Positions 27,026-34,998 of a stretch of DNA of 64,000 nt are shown piece by piece (the stretch's first letter is position 1; each line of letters opens with the position of its first letter). A model generated the notes under the pieces. The model was not told where the DNA came from and did no database searches. It saw nothing but the letters and a program-made list of their open reading frames with translations. A program made the translations under genes and the position numbers. Origin of the DNA: an uncultured Roseibium sp. (GTDB lineage: Bacteria; Pseudomonadota; Alphaproteobacteria; Rhizobiales; Stappiaceae); NCBI RefSeq assembly GCF_947494555.1, contig NZ_CANLVF010000001.1, positions 62,001 to 126,000 of the forward strand, given 5' to 3'.

Positions 27026-28648
27026 TCACCTCTTGATCGTGCCGAGGTGATTGAAATAGATGTCGATGCCACTGAGCCTTGAACTGCGAAACGCCACATA
27101 GCCATCGGGGCGTATCAAATAGATGCAGGGGCTGCCTGCGGCATAGGTACGATGCATTTTCTTGTCTTGATCAATGATCACGGGAAGGCCTTGGAACACA
27201 TCGTCAGCTGCACCGATACTTACGACATAGGGCTTCAGCCAGGAGCTGAACTCCAATGAGGCATCTGCCGCCGATTGGATTTCGTTGACGGGAGGGTCGC
27301 CCGCAAGGCCACAGAAGAACAGCAATCTGTATTGGTCGTCTGCCGGCAATTTGAAAAAGCTGGTGGACCGGCCACCGACGATCAGGTCCGTGGCATCTGG
27401 CGCGCGCGTTCCGGCTGCCGGGCCGCCATCAAAGGCATCATCGAGGGAGAGGCAGAGAGGGTTTGCGCTGTAATCAAGGTCTATTTCCTGAAGGTGGCGT
27501 GCAGCGTCCAAGCGCGCAGCTTCTGGCGTGTAAAGATGTGAAATGAATGTTTCCCGGTCGTGTCGTGGCAGGCTGGTATAACTCTCCATCGTGTCAGTGA
27601 TTTTCCGGGTCGTATCGACGACTTCTCTGGCCACGATCCGCCGCTCTGCTTCGTAACTCTTCAAAATGTCCATTGAGGCTTCGCCTTTGAAGACAAGGGC
27701 CAGCTTCCACGCGAGGTTATGTGCGTCCTGGATCCCTGTGTTCATGCCCTGTCCCGCCAGCAGGCTGTGAACATGGGCGGCATCGCCCGCAAGGAAAACC
27801 CTCTCCTTCCGGTAGTGCGGTGCAAGCCGGTAGTTTATCCGGAAATAGCCAAGCCAGTGCGGATCATGCAAGCGCAGCGTGGGCCTGCCCCTTTCCGAAA
27901 CGATGGCCTGAAGCGCCTCCAGCGGGGGTGTTCCTTCCGTGCTGGCGCCGGTCTCCAGGCTGGCAACCAGGAAGTGCCGGTTGTCCGGTAGCCTGGTAAA
28001 GGCGAACAACACGCCCTTGTCGTGGAAAAAGGCGTGCCCCTTGTTGGGTTCGAGGTCGTCATCCCCGTCAATCAGAACATCGCCGAGTATGTAAGGAATG
28101 GCGTCCGCGTCACCCGGAAAGGTCTCGCCGATGAGATTGCGCACGGCGCTGTGCGCGCCATCGCAACCAATCACCCACTGAAAGCGCGCCGTTTCTTCGC
28201 CTTCATCGCCATGGCGCGCATCATCGCGGCGAAGCGTTACCGTCACGCCGTCTTCGTCCTGGGTGAGTGCGGTGAGGGAAACACTGCGCTCGACCTTGAC
28301 ACCCAAAGCCCCCAAATGCGCTTCCAGAGTGGCCTCTGTATGCGCCTGCGATTGCGACATGCCGAAGGGAAACGGCGAGTCGATCGGGGCATGCGGGCTC
28401 TCACCGACCCGCGCTCCGTCGCGATAAAATGTGAAGGCGATTTCTGGAACGGAGCCACGCGTCACCTCGTCGTCGAGTCCGAGGCCCTGGAAGATCTCAA
28501 GCGTGCGCGAATGCAGAAGGTTCGCTCTCACATGCGGATCGATGCCGGGGGACTTGTCGATGCATCTTGTGGGTACACCGCGCCGCGCAAGCGCGGCAGC
28601 CATCATCAGACCGGTGGTTCTGCCGCCGACAACCAGCACAGCATCCAT
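27026..28648 (-). CDS. FAD-dependent aromatic monooxygenase (PHBH/MhpA-like)
   Basis: The 540-residue protein is a group A flavoprotein hydroxylase. The N-terminal Rossmann motif is VGGRTTGLMMAAALARRG, with the usual GxGxxG in a degenerate GGRTTG form. The second FAD motif is GDAAHVHSLLAGQGMNTGIQ, followed by DAHNLAWKL. A thioredoxin-like C-terminal domain, as in phenol hydroxylases and related enzymes, ends with YLIRPDGYVAFRS. Enzymes of this kind hydroxylate phenolic rings with NAD(P)H and oxygen. The start at 28648 has GGGAGAAAA upstream; the frame is open to 28675. Acting on the dehalogenated phenol from RdhA is attractive but unproven. Confidence 0.9.
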   Translation of the reverse strand: MDAVLVVGGRTTGLMMAAALARRGVPTRCIDKSPGIDPHVRANLLHSRTLEIFQGLGLDDEVTRGSVPEIAFTFYRDGARVGESPHAPIDSPFPFGMSQSQAHTEATLEAHLGALGVKVERSVSLTALTQDEDGVTVTLRRDDARHGDEGEETARFQWVIGCDGAHSAVRNLIGETFPGDADAIPYILGDVLIDGDDDLEPNKGHAFFHDKGVLFAFTRLPDNRHFLVASLETGASTEGTPPLEALQAIVSERGRPTLRLHDPHWLGYFRINYRLAPHYRKERVFLAGDAAHVHSLLAGQGMNTGIQDAHNLAWKLALVFKGEASMDILKSYEAERRIVAREVVDTTRKITDTMESYTSLPRHDRETFISHLYTPEAARLDAARHLQEIDLDYSANPLCLSLDDAFDGGPAAGTRAPDATDLIVGGRSTSFFKLPADDQYRLLFFCGLAGDPPVNEIQSAADASLEFSSWLKPYVVSIGAADDVFQGLPVIIDQDKKMHRTYAAGSPCIYLIRPDGYVAFRSSRLSGIDIYFNHLGTIKR

Positions 28649-28856
28649 GATGTTTTCTCCCGGCTCTGTTCGCAATCAACGTCCGTCCGCGCACCGAGGG
28701 TGGCAAGAACAGACGTACCAAGCCTGACAGGGACGGGCAATGGACAAGCACAAGAGCTTGCCAGGACACCGCGTCGAAATCCGCGTTGCACGTGCAAACA
28801 GGCACGCCGATGGCGCCTATTAGGCTTCTAAGATGAGCGCTTTGCAGACCGGTCAC

Positions 28857-28881
28857 GAAAAAAGCGGCCAAATTGGCCGCT
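28857..28881 (-). terminator. Rho-independent terminator after the VPLPA-CTERM gene
   Basis: On the minus strand AGCGGCCAA pairs with TTGGCCGCT and is followed by six T. It lies 26 bp beyond the stop of the gene at 28907, in the correct orientation. Confidence 0.8.
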
Positions 28882-28906
28882 CCGCAACTTCCAACAAGAC
28901 CTGGTT

Positions 28907-29530
28907 TTAGTCAGCCGCGTCCTTTTGTTTCCTGCGCCAGCCCAAAAATCCCATAAGACCAATTCCCCCAGCCAGGAAAGGCAGTGCGGTTGGAAGGGGG
29001 ACAGGTTGAACCGCTGACGCGACGGTTACTTCAAACGATCCAGTATTGTTCGGATAGAAGGTATCATTGACGGCAGCATAAATTGTTGCAGTCGAGTTCA
29101 GCGTAATTTGGTGGCTGCTCCCGATCAGAAACCAGTCGGCCGCTGACGTGGGTGTTGCCGTAAGGCTTCCTATGAGGGCGCCGAGGTTCACACCCGGGCC
29201 TGCGGGACCGTTGGCTCCCCCTGAAAAAGCGTCGAAATCTGCTCCGCCAGGATTGAAATATCCGTAACCTGAAAACGTAACGCCGGAGATCGGGATGCCA
29301 TCCGGGTCCAAGTCAAAATTTGAGCCGACACCTACTGGACCAGCCAACGACACAATGCCAGTCGCCGTTATTTCGTATGTTCCTGCACCAAACGTACCCA
29401 AGCTAACGGGCACGGCTGTTGTCGGCGTAATTGTCACGGCGCTTGCCGGCGACAAAAAACCAAAAACCAGAAAGTATCCTGCAGCTAAAACAACTGAACT
29501 GCTTTTGAAAAAGACGCGAAATGACGACAT
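28907..29530 (-). CDS. VPLPA-CTERM sorting domain-containing secreted protein
   Basis: The 207-residue protein has a Sec signal (LAAGYFLVFGFLSPASA) and a Gly/Thr/Ser-rich beta-type body. Its tail is a sorting signal: VPLPTALPFLAGGIGLMGFL, then a short basic end WRRKQK. Such tails direct proteins to an exosortase-like transpeptidase at the inner membrane. The ATG at 29530 has AGGGG upstream; the longer frame to 29566 breaks the signal peptide. The function of the body is unknown; roles at the cell surface or in the extracellular matrix are typical of the class. A strong terminator follows. Confidence 0.87.
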   Translation of the reverse strand: MSSFRVFFKSSSVVLAAGYFLVFGFLSPASAVTITPTTAVPVSLGTFGAGTYEITATGIVSLAGPVGVGSNFDLDPDGIPISGVTFSGYGYFNPGGADFDAFSGGANGPAGPGVNLGALIGSLTATPTSAADWFLIGSSHQITLNSTATIYAAVNDTFYPNNTGSFEVTVASAVQPVPLPTALPFLAGGIGLMGFLGWRRKQKDAAD

Positions 29531-29953
29531 GAAAACATCCCCTAAGCACAAAATGGCCACCCGCACACTAAAAATGCTAACCTTTCACCTCGTTTGTTGT
29601 CAAATTATTCCTTGAAAGCAATTTCAATTGTAGATGTTCGAATACAGCAAGAAGCAAATATTACAACTCTATCTTTAAAAGGGCCGCTGGTACTATGGAA
29701 CTGACGCTCAAGAGATCCTGTCAGTATCTAACTCGGATTCAAGGCACGCCATCGCTGCATTCTGCTGGAACAACCGCTCGCTGAGCCCAATGCTCTTTCT
29801 TTGAATGATCGATATGCATGTCCCGCCGGGTCAATATGGTTTCCAGGTCGCGATAGTGAACATGACAACGACAGCAACACGGAACCGGCCCCGCCGGAGA
29901 GACGCACTCTCGCCGGCGGTGGCATCGGATCAACCGGTAAATGCTGGCTGAAT
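29531..29953. other. Intergenic region upstream of the VPLPA-CTERM gene
   Basis: The part nearest the gene (about 29570-29700) is A/T rich and should hold its promoter. At 29891-29919 a stem-loop with arms CCGCCGGAGAG and CTCTCGCCGGCGG (two-base bulge) has no T run, and lies 35 bp beyond the stop of the gene at 29954. No gene was recognised. Confidence 0.5.
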
Positions 29954-30478
29954 TCATGGTCTGGAGAATGAGCTTTGCTCACAAAGGCGCATTTCAGCTT
30001 CGACCATCTTCTTGATCTTGTCTTGCAGACCCGCAGCGCCTTTGAACGGGTTCATGTTCACTTTTCCGACCGAAACGTTGAAGACCTGCTCCTTCAGGAG
30101 CCGGTTGAAACTGGCCTGATAGGAACAGTCCGGTGCCTCGAGGCCGGCGGGCGCCACCGTTACGGTCGTAACGTCCTGCCTCTTTTCGCGTGCGGCTTTG
30201 TTGACAGCCAGCGCTGCGGCGGAATTCATTCCATGAATGTCCTTCAACGGCGTATAAAAAATTCCTTCGAAAGTTGAATTTATCGAGAGTGCTCCCCCGC
30301 ATTTCATCTCGATATCAGAGTATTGCATCTGGATACCGGATTTACTGATCTGCTTGAGCATCTGACCGCCAGCCGACTGAAGGACAACCAACACCACACC
30401 CGGATAGTCCTGGTTATGATAAAGTTGAACCCACTCGATCCGGGAGTAATGCTTTTTGGCAAATACTTTCCAAGACAT
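29954..30478 (-). CDS. Hypothetical protein
   Basis: The 174-residue, soluble-looking protein is not recognised. It has no signal peptide or membrane helix. Visible features are a start rich in aromatic and basic residues (MSWKVFAKKHYSRIEWVQLY), a central hydrophobic strand (GVVLVVLQS) and a basic C-terminal helix (LQDKIKKMVEAEMRLCEQ). The ATG at 30478 has GGAG at a suitable distance; an ATG five codons upstream has none. No neighbour suggests a function. Confidence 0.6.
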   Translation of the reverse strand: MSWKVFAKKHYSRIEWVQLYHNQDYPGVVLVVLQSAGGQMLKQISKSGIQMQYSDIEMKCGGALSINSTFEGIFYTPLKDIHGMNSAAALAVNKAAREKRQDVTTVTVAPAGLEAPDCSYQASFNRLLKEQVFNVSVGKVNMNPFKGAAGLQDKIKKMVEAEMRLCEQSSFSRP

Positions 30479-30745
30479 GAAAATTGTCTCCATCCTGATA
30501 GCTTCTATTTGTTGACGCGCACAGGATGCAGCGGCGCCGTTTTTTGCCCGTCACAAATGACCGCTCAGGCGACCCTGGAACGTTAAAAATGCGCTAAATC
30601 AGGATTATCGGCATGTGCAGTTTGGTCCGGCGTGCTGTTGATGCTCCGGCATTTCGAACGCGGTCTGCACCATCGCGACGCTCTGGACTCAGCTGCCCAT
30701 CGCCAGCTTTGTCAGCAAAGCCTTTTGGTTGGGGAGCGCTATGGT

Positions 30746-30940
30746 TCAATACTGGTCCGGAAAGACCGACATCAGCATCTGAGCGCCATATTCGCTGCCG
30801 CAGGCACCTGATGTGATCATTTCGCCGAAAATCCTGCGCCGTTCGGCGGTGTCGATCTGGGCGGTTTCACATGCCTTTTGCTGGTCCTTTTCGAAGAATC
30901 GGATGAGAAACGAGAGCGGTGGGTGGGGCAAGACAGTCAT
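30746..30940 (-). CDS. Small hypothetical protein divergent from a LysR gene
   Basis: The 64-residue frame has GGAG eight bases before the ATG at 30940 and a convincing amphipathic middle (IRFFEKDQQKACETAQIDTA, then ERRRIFGEMI). It diverges from the LysR gene at 31028 with an 87-bp control region, the usual position for a LysR target. The family is not recognised. Confidence 0.5.
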   Translation of the reverse strand: MTVLPHPPLSFLIRFFEKDQQKACETAQIDTAERRRIFGEMITSGACGSEYGAQMLMSVFPDQY

Positions 30941-31027
30941 CTTCGGCTCCATATTTTTGTCAGCAACAAAATACGCCGGAAGAAAGTTCCGCTGGTATCC
31001 GCTACGGCACCGTGCTGTTATGCAAAA

Positions 31028-31903
31028 ATGCAGAGCCGGTTCAGAGATTGGGGAGACGTGCGCGTCTTTCTCGCTGTCATGCGTGAAGGATCCACTCTTG
31101 CGGCTTCACGGCATCTGGGGCTCAACCAGACCACCGTTGCGCGGCGCATCGACGTTCTTGAACACACCCTTGATGTGACACTCTTTGACAGAACCACGCG
31201 CGGTGCCGAGCCGACGGAGTGTGCGGCCGCCTTGTTGCCCTATGCCGAAAGCCTCGAACAGGCAGCCCTGGCGTTTGAGGCGGAAGCCCTGAAAGGCGGG
31301 GAAAGCCCACCGATCCGCATTACCGCCTTTGAAGATGAGACTTTCGGAAACATAGGCGCTGTGGTCGCCGGGTTTGTTGAAGAAAACCCCGGTATCAGTT
31401 TTGAGTTCGTGTTCTCCGAACGGCATCTGGACATGATGAAGGGGGAGGCCGATGTTGCCCTGCGTATGGCCCCGGCGATTTCCGATGACAGGCTGGTCGC
31501 CCGGAAAGTCGGTCAAACCCAGTGGACCTATTATGCGTCCAGCACCTATGCCGCCAAACATGCTCTGCCGGCGGAATACTGCGATGACATGGAAGACCAC
31601 ACGGTCCATCTTCTGAACCACGTCAAAAGCAAACGGCGCAATCTCGTCCGGTGCGCGACATCAAACGACGTCATGATGGCGCTTCAGACCGGACAGGGTA
31701 TCGGCCCGTTGCCGGTGACCGTTGGTGATGCCAATGCGACCCTGGTCCGCTGTTTTGACCCACCCGATCACGCCAACTTGCCGATCTGGCTGATCACGTC
31801 TCCGGCTGCGCTCAAGCGACCGGAGGTCCGCCGCTTCACTGCCTTTGCCGCTCCCCGGCTGGTCCGTAACCTGAAGACTTCGGCGCGGGACCAGGAACAA
31901 TAG
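31028..31903 (+). CDS. LysR-family transcriptional regulator
   Basis: The 291-residue product has the LysR winged helix (FLAVMREGSTLAASRHLGLN, then QTTVARRIDVLE) and an effector-binding domain from about residue 88. The frame is open from 30878, but the ATG at 31028 places the helix-turn-helix at the usual 15-20 residues from the start. The helix phrase resembles members that regulate transport or amino-acid genes, without a clear subfamily. The only divergent neighbour is the small gene at 30746. Confidence 0.9.
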   Translation: MQSRFRDWGDVRVFLAVMREGSTLAASRHLGLNQTTVARRIDVLEHTLDVTLFDRTTRGAEPTECAAALLPYAESLEQAALAFEAEALKGGESPPIRITAFEDETFGNIGAVVAGFVEENPGISFEFVFSERHLDMMKGEADVALRMAPAISDDRLVARKVGQTQWTYYASSTYAAKHALPAEYCDDMEDHTVHLLNHVKSKRRNLVRCATSNDVMMALQTGQGIGPLPVTVGDANATLVRCFDPPDHANLPIWLITSPAALKRPEVRRFTAFAAPRLVRNLKTSARDQEQ

Positions 31904-32236
31904 ATCCTCGTGCTGCGCATGCACGTACGTGCGCCGGGTTTTATAGCCGAAGAAACAGTGGGAGAGAGGTGATCCTGTGCCGGCCTCGGGTGGCAGAGAC
32001 TGGGGTGGCAGAGACTGGGGTGTCGGTGAGGTGGGTTCAGCAAGGGGTGTCTGAATTGCGCCCACCCAATCTGGACGTTCGACCGCTATCCCGTTGTTCC
32101 CGAAAGCAGCCGTTCGTCAGAATCAGGGCAAATGGCTGAGGTGCGGGCAAAGCTGCCGTCTGCCAACTCGCGACAAACGGCTGCTTTTTGATCTGAGTGT
32201 TCGTGGATGGTCTTTGCAGTCGCTCGGCGGTGTGGG
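31904..32236. other. Intergenic region with a 15-bp tandem duplication and a degenerate dispersed repeat
   Basis: TGGCAGAGACTGGGG occurs twice in tandem (31991-32020). From about 32061 to 32140 the sequence matches the dispersed intergenic repeat family also seen at 36825-36940, including the shared phrase GGACGTTCGACCG and a near-identical CCCGAAAGC/GCCGTTCG block. No gene was found beyond the C-terminal remainder of the frameshifted gene at 32237. Confidence 0.6.
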
Positions 32237-32561
32237 CTAAGTCGCGGGCACACCCATGCCAGATGCCAGCTGATTGCCCGCTATTCCGAGATCCCTGCGC
32301 TGAATGCGATAGGTTTGAAGCGCCAGGCAACTTGCCATCAAACAACCAAGGCCCGCAAAGGTGATCATGGAGGTCGAGCCGACCGAGGCACCGTAGATAA
32401 ACCACAATGCGTTTCCAGCCGATTGCAGGCAATTGCGAAATCAGGCTTTGCCCAAGTGCCAAATCCTGATTTCGCAAGTTGGCTATCAATTGCGGCACGG
32501 AACTGACAAGTGTCGTCGCACCAGCAGCAAACCCCAGCATTTCGATAAAGAAAAAGTCCAT
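32237..32561 (-). pseudogene. SemiSWEET/PQ-loop-like membrane protein, frameshifted
   Basis: The first frame encodes a PQ-loop start (EMLGFAAGATTLVSSVPQLI) up to about GQSLI. The next frame continues with RNCLQSAGNALWFIYGASVG, then STSMITFAGLGCLMASCLAL and QTYRIQRRD, ending at a TAG (32237-32239). Joined by removing one base in the AAA run at 32438-32440 (TTT on the coding strand), they give a single protein of about 107 residues with three membrane helices, the size of SemiSWEET sugar transporters. The first frame, left uncorrected, runs on into repeat sequence. The gene follows the membrane protein at 32565 with a TGA-GTG-ATG junction, so they form an operon. It is either a recent pseudogene or a sequencing error. 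Confidence 0.75.
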
Positions 32562-32564
32562 CAC

Positions 32565-32978
32565 TCAGTTCCACCGATAATGTGGCGCGCGCTCGCCCCT
32601 CGCAAACCGGGTCACGTCGGCGAGATCGACAACAAACGATACAGTGTTTGTGATGGCCAGGACGATGATCCATGTCTGTAAGTCCGAATGGACTGCAATG
32701 TCGTTTGCGCGGGTTGCCATCCAGCCAAACATTGGTAGCCACAGCAGATGAGTGATCCCAAGGGCTCGTGTAAACCCGGACCGCCCGTAAATGATCGCCT
32801 GCAGGGTTACGGCGACAAGTGTTGTCACCAGAACAACCTGCGCCTCGACATGTGCTATGAAATAGAGGCACAACAGGTTGACGCCAACAAGCCATACATT
32901 CCAGATCCGGGGGATGGGACGGAACCGCAGGAACACGATCCCGAAAATCTTCAAAACGTTTGTCACAAAATCCATCAT
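32565..32978 (-). CDS. Small integral membrane protein
   Basis: The 137-residue protein has four hydrophobic segments (VWLVGVNLLCLYFIAHV, AQVVLVTTLVAVTLQAIIYG, a central helix and TWIIVLAITNTVSFVVDLA). The family is not recognised. The ATG at 32978 follows AGGAGAAG; the frame is open to 33050 without a better site. It is divergent from the HxlR regulator across a perfect palindromic operator, so it and the SemiSWEET-like gene downstream are probably HxlR-controlled. Confidence 0.78.
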   Translation of the reverse strand: MMDFVTNVLKIFGIVFLRFRPIPRIWNVWLVGVNLLCLYFIAHVEAQVVLVTTLVAVTLQAIIYGRSGFTRALGITHLLWLPMFGWMATRANDIAVHSDLQTWIIVLAITNTVSFVVDLADVTRFARGERAPHYRWN

Positions 32979-33048
32979 CGCTCTTCTCCTTGTTTGCTTT
33001 GATGATGGAGGGGTAGCCGCAGGGTGCCTTGCGGCGATACTTCGCCAC

Positions 33049-33079
33049 ACGTAGTAATCTACTACGTTTCACGTAGTTA
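33049..33079. promoter_or_regulatory. HxlR operator: perfect palindrome plus a third half-site
   Basis: ACGTAGTA (33049-33056), a three-base spacer ATC and TACTACGT (33060-33067) form a perfect inverted repeat. A third copy of the half-site, ACGTAGTTA, follows at 33071-33079 just before the ribosome site of the HxlR gene. It sits between the divergent membrane-protein operon and the regulator. Confidence 0.75.
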
Positions 33080-33090
33080 GGAGATGGGCG

Positions 33091-33777
33091 ATGCAATACG
33101 GACAGTTTTGCCCCGTGGCAAAATCCGCGGAAATTCTCGGCAACACATGGTCGTTGCTGATTGTCAGAGAACTTCTGTTAGGCAGCACACGCTTCTCGCG
33201 ATTGCAAAAGGGGATGCCCCGTATTTCGCCGACTGTGCTGAACACGCGCCTGAAAGAGCTTGAGGCAAACGGTGTCATCACAAAGCGCCCGATCAGTGGG
33301 CAGCGTGGTTTTGAGTACCATCTGACACCTGCTGGCAAAGAACTAGCCCCGGTGATTGAATCGCTGGTGATCTGGGGAATGCGGTGGGCTCGCGATGAAT
33401 TGCGCAGCGATGAAATGGACGTCGCGTTTCTGATGTTCGACGTAGAACGCAACATCAAGACGGATGAACTGCCGGGCGGCGAATCCGTTCTGTGCTTTCA
33501 GTTTTCAGATCTGAACGAATACAAGAAATGGTGGATTGTTTGCGACGGTGACTCCCGCGACTTGTGCTACGAGGATCCCGGCAAAGAAGTGTCCGCCTAT
33601 ATTTCCACAACCTCGCAAGAGCTGGTAGGTATTTGGATGGGCGACGTGTCCCTTTCAGAAGCGATGTCCAATGAGCGGATCACGGTTTTGGGCGATGGCG
33701 TCGTTTGTCAGCGTTTTAAGAAATGGTTCCCTCTCTCTTCGGCAGCTCAAATTCCGCGACCGGTGCGTGAAGTTTAA
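33091..33777 (+). CDS. HxlR-family winged-helix regulator with extra C-terminal domain
   Basis: Residues 1-100 are an HxlR winged helix (AEILGNTWSLLIVRELLLGS, FSRLQKGMPRISPTVLNTRL, then KELEANGV). C7 in FCPVAK sits near the place of the sensory cysteine in redox-type HxlR proteins. At 228 residues it is longer than a minimal HxlR. The second half (SVLCFQFSDLNEYKKWWIVC, VSAYISTTSQELVGIWMGDV) resembles a small SCP2-like ligand-binding domain found on some HxlR proteins, which is a tentative match. It lies beside a clear palindromic operator and is probably autoregulated. Confidence 0.87.
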   Translation: MQYGQFCPVAKSAEILGNTWSLLIVRELLLGSTRFSRLQKGMPRISPTVLNTRLKELEANGVITKRPISGQRGFEYHLTPAGKELAPVIESLVIWGMRWARDELRSDEMDVAFLMFDVERNIKTDELPGGESVLCFQFSDLNEYKKWWIVCDGDSRDLCYEDPGKEVSAYISTTSQELVGIWMGDVSLSEAMSNERITVLGDGVVCQRFKKWFPLSSAAQIPRPVREV

Positions 33778-34119
33778 AAGAGACCAGCCAGTTGTGGAGG
33801 CGGTCCCTAACCATGACTGGTTCAATGCAACGCAGACATTGATATTCACCGCAGCATCTAGAGCTATTGGCTCAAAGCAGGTTTCGCTGCGGCTCATAAG
33901 AATGACAGCTAAGCACCCCCAATTCCGGTCGTTTGAACGTTCACAACACAATCCTGAAAGTTGCCGTTCGTAGCGCAGCGCGTGAAGGTCTATGGAAGGT
34001 GAGGAGCCGGATTTCGCTGCAGTTGGCTCGAATGACCGCTCTAAGATGAAATCTGAATTCTTATAGAAAAGCACCCGATGCATTCACACCGGGCGCTTCT
34101 TTTTCAGATCGCAAATTTC
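33778..34119. other. Convergent intergenic region with a dispersed repeat copy
   Basis: From about 33865 to 33970 the sequence is a copy of the degenerate intergenic repeat (TTTCGCTGCGG, AATGACAGCT, CCGGTCGTTT, TTGCCGTTCG). A partial second piece with TTTCGCTGCAGTTGGCTCG/AATGACCGCT follows at 34012-34040. A terminator for the minus-strand gene is at its right edge. No gene was recognised. Confidence 0.6.
34064..34097 (-). terminator. Rho-independent terminator (probably bidirectional)
   Basis: On the minus strand AGCGCCCG pairs with CGGGTGCT (one G.U pair), followed by TTTTCT. The plus strand also shows TTCTTTTT after the stem, so it may serve both convergent genes. Confidence 0.75.
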
Positions 34120-34839
34120 TTAATTGATAGCGAGGATGTCGAAGTTGCTGACGTTTGCGACCACACCATCGTCCCATCCTCCAGAGACTATCTCCGAGGC
34201 TTTCTCGTTGAGCAGCCCGGCGACCTGCCCGGCAAAGTGCGCTTCGCGACCGGAATTGTCGGCAAAGATGTCGAAGATGGCGAAGTTGTTCTCGTCAATC
34301 TGCAGCGCCGCCCAGAACAGTGTCTTGGGTTCTGTGTCAGCCACGAGAGGGCCGGCTGCGGTCAACAAGGCCGCCAGATCAGGACCTTTACCCGGTGCTG
34401 CTTCAAGCTTGATATAGGTCGCGGTCGTTGCAGTGTAGAGATCGACTGGCTGTTTCACCGACAAGACACTGGAGTTGTTGATTTTCGCGACAACGCCGTT
34501 GTCCCAGCCACCCGCTACCAGTGCATCCGCGTTTTGCTGCAAGGCACCGGCGACAGCACCGGAAAAGTGCGCGTCGCGCGCTTCTTCATCAACGAAGATG
34601 TCAAAAATCGCGAGCGTATCGTCGGCTTGTAGTGCGAACCAAAGCACCGTGCCCGGCTCCGTCTCTTTCACAATTGGTGCTGCCCCTTCCAGAAACTCTG
34701 CGAAGGCTTCGGCCTGACCCTCAGCGGCGGGCATGGCGATGTAGCTGGCGGTGTGGTTGTCCATTGGAGTGTCCTGTGCAGTTGCGGAAGTTGTGATCAG
34801 AGCCAGTGCGGCGAGTGTCTGAAGGATTTGCGTTTTCAT
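34120..34839 (-). CDS. Secreted protein with two antibiotic-monooxygenase-like repeats
   Basis: The 239-residue product has a short Sec signal ending TSATAQ and two homologous halves of about 100 residues. They share LWFALQADDTLAIFDIFVDE / FWAALQIDENNFAIFDIFAD and GGWDNGVVAK / GGWDDGVVAN. Each half looks like a ferredoxin-like ABM (antibiotic biosynthesis monooxygenase) or YciI-like barrel, normally a cytoplasmic dimer; here the dimer would be fused and exported. The frame is open to 35058, but the ATG at 34839 has AGGAGA upstream and starts the signal peptide. It is divergent from a LysR gene. Confidence 0.83.
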   Translation of the reverse strand: MKTQILQTLAALALITTSATAQDTPMDNHTASYIAMPAAEGQAEAFAEFLEGAAPIVKETEPGTVLWFALQADDTLAIFDIFVDEEARDAHFSGAVAGALQQNADALVAGGWDNGVVAKINNSSVLSVKQPVDLYTATTATYIKLEAAPGKGPDLAALLTAAGPLVADTEPKTLFWAALQIDENNFAIFDIFADNSGREAHFAGQVAGLLNEKASEIVSGGWDDGVVANVSNFDILAIN

Positions 34840-34998
34840 GTTCGTCTCCTGATTTGAAGCTCGTCGGCTTGCTTTCGATGAGCTCTTGTCCCACACCGGA
34901 CGCCCCAGACTCCAATTCCGAACGCCTATTCTTTGATAGACATTGACTATGGAAGTTGCTTTTGTGAATCGGGATGGGAATTGACGGAGTGTGCGACC

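Noticed and set aside
28649..28906. Short frames between the monooxygenase and the VPLPA-CTERM gene
   Set aside because: No ribosome sites or protein-like composition; the region holds a promoter and a terminator only.
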